Shown: one piece after another, positions 15,165 to 22,838 of the stretch | Layout: each line of letters starts with the position of its first letter | Numbering within the stretch: the stretch's first letter is position 1 | Origin: Planctomycetota bacterium | GTDB taxonomy: Bacteria; Planctomycetota; Planctomycetia; Pirellulales; Pirellulaceae | Assembly: GCA_024277285.1 (NCBI GenBank) | Contig: JAJRVM010000287.1 | Coordinates: 1 to 22,838 of the forward strand | DNA: 22,838 nt | Direction: 5' to 3' | Made by a program: the position numbers and the translations under genes | Notes under the pieces: model-generated | What the model was told of the DNA's origin: nothing | The model's database searches: none | The model's input: the letters and a program-made list of their open reading frames with translations, nothing else

Positions 15165-17111
15165 TCAGTCACTCGGCGGACTTTCCACCACGGCATCCTC
15201 GGCCAGCACACGAACGTCGCCATCGCGGCGTGTGAAACCGATTCGATCCAGATATTCACAATAGGGAACCGCGTATTTGCGCGAAGTGTTCAGGATCTCG
15301 CGAATCTGGCTGACCGTCAGCCCATCGCCACCGGCAAGCTGTTCGGCGAGCCTTGTGCGGCACTGCTTGTCCACTTCACGGTGCACATAGTACTCCTTGG
15401 TAACCTGCACCAGATCGCCATTACCGGCGGCCAAGGCGAGTAACTGCGGAACCGACTGCTGGTTCTTGGTGACTCTCTCTTGGATCTGCTTGACCGTTGG
15501 CGCATCGAGCCCTGCCGCGTGGTAGTCGGCGACCAGATTTGCCAGCAACTTGTGTTCGTTTTGTGATAACTTAGGGCCATGCCCTTGCAGAGCGATACCG
15601 GTGGGCGTAATACGGATCTGGCCTTGTTGCCGCATGGCGGAAAGAGCCAAGTTGAAAACCGCATCGTCCAAATACGCGAACCCCTGGCGAATCTGGACGC
15701 GATCGATGGCGATACGTAGCGGGTTGCGTGCATGAAATTTCTCCAACGTCGTCGCCATGCGCTGTGTCAGCTGGACGAGGCACTGCTGGTGAAAGCGAAG
15801 TGTGCGCGTCGGAGACAACGTGGCTTCGACCAGTGTGCCGCTGCCGCGCAACGCCTCGACAACCGCAACGCTGTCATCGATCCCCGCCGTACGCGCCAGG
15901 TCACTCGGCTGCCAATTGCGCAGGCCCGCAAAGAAAAGCGCAGCGGCGGCACGCGTCACCGCGTCAGAGGATGTCAGGTCGGCCAGCTGCTGCAATGTGC
16001 CGGCGTCGTGGCGTGCCAAACGATCTACATCGGGGACCAGTATCTGCCCTCCACCGATGGTCTGCACGGGCGATTCGCTGCGAATCACAAACGGCTGATT
16101 CCAAATCGTCACGGCGTCGTCACTCAAGAAAAGCTGACACAATGCGTTCTGCGACGCGCCAATCTGATCCGTATCGAGCAAGACGAGCGTGGCCAAGAGC
16201 TCGGCCGTCCCGACGTGGACACGCACTCGGCTACGGTTCTTGATCGGCCGTGTCAGGGCATCCACCGCGCGGATGCGTGCCGCCAGGCGGCGGCTGGGCC
16301 GTAGGTGGCCAGGGGTGGTTAGTTCATGACCACGCTCAATATGCTGGCGATGGATGCCAGCCAGGTTGATCGCCGCACGCTGGCCCCGATGCACGTGCGA
16401 GGCGGTCCGGTCGTGATTCTGCAGGCCTCGCACGCGCACCTGCAAGCCGCCCGGTTCGATCACCAGTGCGTCGCCCGTTTGCACCGCCCCACTACTCACA
16501 CTGCCGGTAACGACCGTGCCATGTCCGGCGATCGTAAACGCTCGATCAATCGCCATGCGGAACGGCGCATCAACAGCCACCGTCGAGCGCCCGGCGGTTA
16601 CACGCTGTGCAGCACGCTCTAACTCGCTTCGCAACGTGTCGATTCCCGCCCCTGCCGTGGCGCTGGTCCGAACGATGGCGGCGTCCGCCAGAAACGAACC
16701 CGCGACTAGATCGCGTACCTCCTCCTCCACCAACTCGATCCACTCCGGGTCCGCGACGTCGCATTTGGTGATGGCAATCACGCCACATTGCAATTCAAGC
16801 AGCCGCAAGATATCCAGATGCTCGCGCGTCTGCAGCTTGATAGAGTCGTCGGCCGCCACCACCAACAACGCCAAGTCCATACCGGTGGCTCCGGCCAGCA
16901 TATTGCGGACAAATCGCTCGTGCCCAGGAACATCGACAATGCCCAACCGGTACTGGCCCACACTCAACTCGGCAAACCCCAAGTCAATCGTGATGCCCCG
17001 TTTTTTTTCTTCGGGCAGTCGATCCGTGTCAACGCCCGTGAGCGCGCGGATCAAGGATGTCTTGCCGTGGTCAATGTGGCCCGCTGTGCCCAGAATTAGA
17101 TCAGTCGTCAT
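15165..17111 (-). CDS. selB: Selenocysteine-specific elongation factor SelB
   Basis: SelB is a GTPase that carries Sec-tRNA(Sec) to UGA codons marked by a SECIS hairpin. The ATG at 17111 gives 648 residues starting MTTDLILGTAGHIDHGKTSL. G1 is GHIDHGKT (11-18), followed by the switch region KKRGITIDLGFAEL, DVPGHERFVRNML (G3) and TKCD (G4). EF-Tu-like beta-barrel domains follow. The C-terminal third contains the winged-helix repeats that bind SECIS; the last (DGLTVSQIREILNTSRKYAVPYCEYLDRIGFTRR, given by its ends DGLTV and GFTRR) is well conserved. Length is normal. The Shine-Dalgarno site is weak. Confidence 0.97.
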   Translation of the reverse strand: MTTDLILGTAGHIDHGKTSLIRALTGVDTDRLPEEKKRGITIDLGFAELSVGQYRLGIVDVPGHERFVRNMLAGATGMDLALLVVAADDSIKLQTREHLDILRLLELQCGVIAITKCDVADPEWIELVEEEVRDLVAGSFLADAAIVRTSATAGAGIDTLRSELERAAQRVTAGRSTVAVDAPFRMAIDRAFTIAGHGTVVTGSVSSGAVQTGDALVIEPGGLQVRVRGLQNHDRTASHVHRGQRAAINLAGIHRQHIERGHELTTPGHLRPSRRLAARIRAVDALTRPIKNRSRVRVHVGTAELLATLVLLDTDQIGASQNALCQLFLSDDAVTIWNQPFVIRSESPVQTIGGGQILVPDVDRLARHDAGTLQQLADLTSSDAVTRAAAALFFAGLRNWQPSDLARTAGIDDSVAVVEALRGSGTLVEATLSPTRTLRFHQQCLVQLTQRMATTLEKFHARNPLRIAIDRVQIRQGFAYLDDAVFNLALSAMRQQGQIRITPTGIALQGHGPKLSQNEHKLLANLVADYHAAGLDAPTVKQIQERVTKNQQSVPQLLALAAGNGDLVQVTKEYYVHREVDKQCRTRLAEQLAGGDGLTVSQIREILNTSRKYAVPYCEYLDRIGFTRRDGDVRVLAEDAVVESPPSD

Positions 17112-17370
17112 GACCAACCATTGTAGTCCTCGCTGCGAGGCCAGGAAGCGGTAGAAACGGGACGTTTCGCCCCCCCCCATTCGCGATGGCTACCTCGCCC
17201 CAATCGGCGGGCTATCGGGCGAAGCCTCACTTCCACGACATTGCAAACGCTCCAACCGCTCGACTAACCACTCTTTAAGGTGGTGCAAAACTGAGCTATG
17301 TTAGCTTAGTGTATTAGGCGAACAGATCCTTCGCATCCCACCCATCCCCCCGTTTTTTACAGCTGAACGA

Positions 17371-18186
17371 ATGGCAAGATTGCTTCGACAGCACAGAATG
17401 GTTGGCGGCGCCCTCGCGATACTGGCACTGATTATGTGCTGCGGCGCGCCGGCACCATGCCAGGAAACGCAATGGCTGCCCACGCGTGGAACTCACGCCT
17501 GGGCCCGGTTTGGCTTGCGCGCTTGGAAGGAAGTGCGGATTCGCAGCTCGGTGTTCGACGATAACGAGCTGGTCGTGCGCTCCAGCACAACCGTGGCGCG
17601 CACGCATGTGGTCCGTGTTGCGCGGCGCTCTTTCTCGCTTTGCGTGGCCACAACCGTCAAGGTCGCAGGGCAGGAATACTCCGCTGACCCCAAGGAGATT
17701 ACCAAAGAACTGGCACCGGAAGTGGAATCGTCCAAAATCGTGGGGAGCGATACGGTGACCATCAACGGTCAAACCTATCCGACGCAGGTTATCGAGTTGG
17801 TAACCAAGAGTGGAACGAAACGCGAGGTCAGTAGCCTGTACTTCTGCGGGACGACGACCCCCAATACGCTCAAACGAATCACGAAATCCACCGATACGCA
17901 AACGCCGGGCGTGATCACATCGACGACCGTGACCGTAACCGGGCTGAACCAGCAAATGGACATTCTTAGCGAAACACTGTGCACGTGGGCGGTAACCACC
18001 GTCATCGAACGAGCTGAGCGCGTGGTGACAATTCGAGAAGTCCACTGCCGGGACGTGCCGGGCGAACTGGTATCGCAAGTGACCGAGCAGCGTAATGCCG
18101 AGGGCAAATTGGTGAGCCGTAAAGAGCTGGATCTGGTCGGCTATGGCACCGGCCGAGTCCGCCGGCGGCACCGCCGCTCTCGGTAG
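17371..18186 (+). CDS. Secreted protein of unknown function
   Basis: 271 residues. The N-terminus MARLLRQHRMVGGALAILAL plus MCCGAPAPCQ is a signal peptide; the paired Cys could be a poor lipobox. The mature part is Thr/Val-rich and beta-like, with TRGTHAWARFGLRAWKEVRI, a VTINGQTYPTQVIEL segment and ITSTTVTVTG. It ends in an Arg/His-rich tail (RVRRRHRRSR). I recall related planctomycete secreted hypotheticals but no function. It is divergent from selB across 259 bp. An internal ATG at 17398 is an alternative start that would still keep the hydrophobic stretch. Confidence 0.75.
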   Translation: MARLLRQHRMVGGALAILALIMCCGAPAPCQETQWLPTRGTHAWARFGLRAWKEVRIRSSVFDDNELVVRSSTTVARTHVVRVARRSFSLCVATTVKVAGQEYSADPKEITKELAPEVESSKIVGSDTVTINGQTYPTQVIELVTKSGTKREVSSLYFCGTTTPNTLKRITKSTDTQTPGVITSTTVTVTGLNQQMDILSETLCTWAVTTVIERAERVVTIREVHCRDVPGELVSQVTEQRNAEGKLVSRKELDLVGYGTGRVRRRHRRSR

Positions 18187-21506
<3,320 letters not shown>

Positions 21507-21973
21507 TCGGCAGCCTGTATCGAATCGGCCTCTGGCGCGAAGCAACTCCGGAAACGCCGTCCGGTCACGGTGTTCTCACACTCGCCACAATGCTCAAGCA
21601 ATCAAGGAAGCACAAGAAGAAAACACGAATCATCTGGAACGGTTTTCCTCAGAAGAACACCTCCAGGTGAATCATGCAACTCGGGAGCGATTGGCCCGTC
21701 AAACCGGCAGGATGCCTCACGGTATCCCGCCGGTTTGCGTTTCTTGCAGCTTCAACTCGCCCGCAATGCAGGCGTGACTTGGACTGTGGAAGACTTGATC
21801 TTGGCTGGAAATCCTCTTCTTGGAAATCCTCTTCTTCCGGCTCTTGTCCCACTTTGATCCTTCGGGAGAAAACGACGAGTCACGAAGGCCCAATGACGCT
21901 TGTTCGCAATTACCCACGGAGCCAGCACCTTCGTCATTCGTGCTTCGCCATTCTCTCGTCATCGAGTATTTCG
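21507..21973. other. Convergent intergenic region with terminator and repeat
   Basis: About 470 bp between the convergent SHD1 gene and the SGNH remnant. It holds a hairpin (21700-21737) and a perfect 15-bp tandem repeat, tggaaatcctcttct, at 21806-21820 and 21821-21835. No gene is seen. Confidence 0.6.
21700..21737 (+). terminator. Hairpin, probable terminator after the SHD1 gene
   Basis: caaaccggc (21700-21708) pairs with gccggtttg (21729-21737), and an inner ggat/atcc extends the stem. It is followed by cgtttctt on the plus strand, a weak T-rich tail. It sits about 195 bp after the SHD1-gene stop. Confidence 0.5.
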
Positions 21974-22477
21974 TCATTGCTTGGCCGGCTCGGCTGCGTC
22001 TGGCACCGCCACCGTCGGTTCCACGGCAGACGGAGCGGCGACCGCCGATGTGGGCACGCCTACTTCGCCGATCAGCAGGATACCGCCAACATACCAGAAA
22101 TTGTCGGCGTACTTGGCGGGGTTCTTTTGCAGATCGGGTAGCCGATGGGAATGGAGAATCTTTGCTTTCTCCGGCGGTTTTGCCAACAGGGTAACCGTCA
22201 CGGTATGTTGCGTGTCTTCCAGCCCCGCACCTGCCATAAACATATTGAACCAATCGAACGTTTTCACGCGCCACCCTGGCTGTGCCGTAATGCTGCCTCC
22301 CAGGTAGGCGATGCGCACGTCTCCACCATCAGCCATCTTGGCAAACCAGTTGGGCAAGCCCTGCCGAGGCGTACACTCGACCGCGTCGCGCAATCGTACC
22401 GGTTCATCACTCAGCCCCGCCGAAGCGGCACTCAAGACCATCAAACCGACTAACGTCCGAATCATCTGCATCTTCAT
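21974..22477 (-). pseudogene. Internally deleted SGNH/GDSL-type hydrolase
   Basis: 167 residues from the ATG at 22477 (AGGG nine bases upstream). Signal peptide MKMQMIRTLVGLMVLSAASA. Then ECTPRQGLPNWFAKMADGG and VRIAYLGGSITAQPGWRVKT, which is block I of the SGNH fold with the nucleophile Ser in GGSIT. Directly after KTFDWFN the sequence jumps to AGLEDTQHTVTVTLL...EKAKIL...DLQKNPAKYADNFWYVGG, which I recall as the extreme C-terminus of the same planctomycete family. The central part, including the Gly/Asn blocks and the catalytic DxxH, is missing, so the product cannot be an active esterase by the known mechanism. The frame is intact, and an Ala/Pro/Val-rich tail follows (VAAPSAVEPTVAVPDAAEP). 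Confidence 0.7.
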
Positions 22478-22603
22478 TTCACATTGCCCTGCAGGCTCTT
22501 TTTTCGCCAGCCTGTCATAAAACGGTCTGAATAAGAATATGGCTCGTATCCGCGGGACCGGCCCCGGCCAGCTCACAACTGGCCAGCTACAACGTAGGCC
22601 ACA

Positions 22604-22838
22604 TCACACTTCAAGCCCAAACTGCCGCAGTAGTCTTCGGGGACTGCCGATGTCGAGCACATGGAGTTGACCAACCCACTCGCGCGCCGCCGGCATTACC
22701 AACCCTGGCTTCGCGGCCACAAACGTGCAGGTATGGTCAGCGCGAAAGCAGTGTTGCGTGGCAGTGCCTGATTCACAATCGAGCCCACTCGGCACGTCAA
22801 TGGCCATCTTCTTGGCCGGCGATGTATTCAGTTGATCG
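22604..22838 (-). CDS. nnrE: NAD(P)H-hydrate epimerase, C-terminal part
   Basis: The 3' end of a gene whose start lies beyond the window; the frame stays open to the edge (reading in with DQLNTSPAKK). It repairs hydrated NAD(P)H by epimerising the R to the S form. The visible 77 codons carry the end of the YjeF N-terminal (Rossmann-like) domain: MAIDVPSGLDCESG, then RADHTCTFVAAKPGLV and HVLDIGSPRRLL. No C-terminal dehydratase domain follows, so this is the single-domain epimerase form. Confidence 0.85.
   Translation of the reverse strand, partial: DQLNTSPAKKMAIDVPSGLDCESGTATQHCFRADHTCTFVAAKPGLVMPAAREWVGQLHVLDIGSPRRLLRQFGLEV

Overview
The window looks like a piece of a GC-rich chromosome from the phylum Planctomycetota, probably the Pirellulales. 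That placement is inferred from the gene set. It includes a secreted SHD1-domain protein, a lysine-rich small basic protein, several secreted low-complexity proteins, and many intergenic hairpins and dispersed repeats. No marker gene such as rRNA is present. Coding density is low, with ten gaps of about 300 to 1000 bp.

Layout. 1-494 is gene-free and hairpin-rich. 495-2845 is all on the minus strand: surE, a small lipoprotein gene split by an in-frame TAA, and a secreted Gly/Pro/Tyr-rich protein. guaA (3498-5072, plus) is followed by a 1 kb repeat-filled gap and then the ABC-F factor ettA (6091-7764, plus). Two short plus-strand genes follow: a 54-residue basic protein (8166-8330) and a 78-residue SelW/Rdx-like protein (8688-8924) whose CxxU motif is encoded with an in-frame TGA. 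Minus-strand genes follow: efpL, two small unknown proteins and proC. A secreted basic protein lies at 12870-13367 (plus). selA and selB (minus, 13430-17111) come next, then a secreted unknown protein, guaB and an overlapping SHD1-domain protein (all plus). The window ends with an internally deleted SGNH-hydrolase remnant and the 3' end of nnrE (both minus).

The main discovery is that the window carries both the selenocysteine machinery (SelA, which makes Sec-tRNA, and SelB, the dedicated elongation factor) and, 4.5 kb away, a probable substrate gene. Conventional gene calling would truncate that gene at residue 10. A small stem-loop at a suitable distance behind the TGA could be its SECIS element. 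I found no tRNA-Sec (selC) or selD in the window.

Other genes are housekeeping: GMP synthesis (guaA, guaB), proline synthesis (proC), metabolite repair (surE, nnrE) and ribosome rescue or tuning (ettA, efpL). A second theme is sequence decay and repeat growth. There are about a dozen perfect or near-perfect tandem duplications with 12-18 bp units, dispersed repeat blocks in shuffled order, a nonsense-split gene and an in-frame internal deletion.
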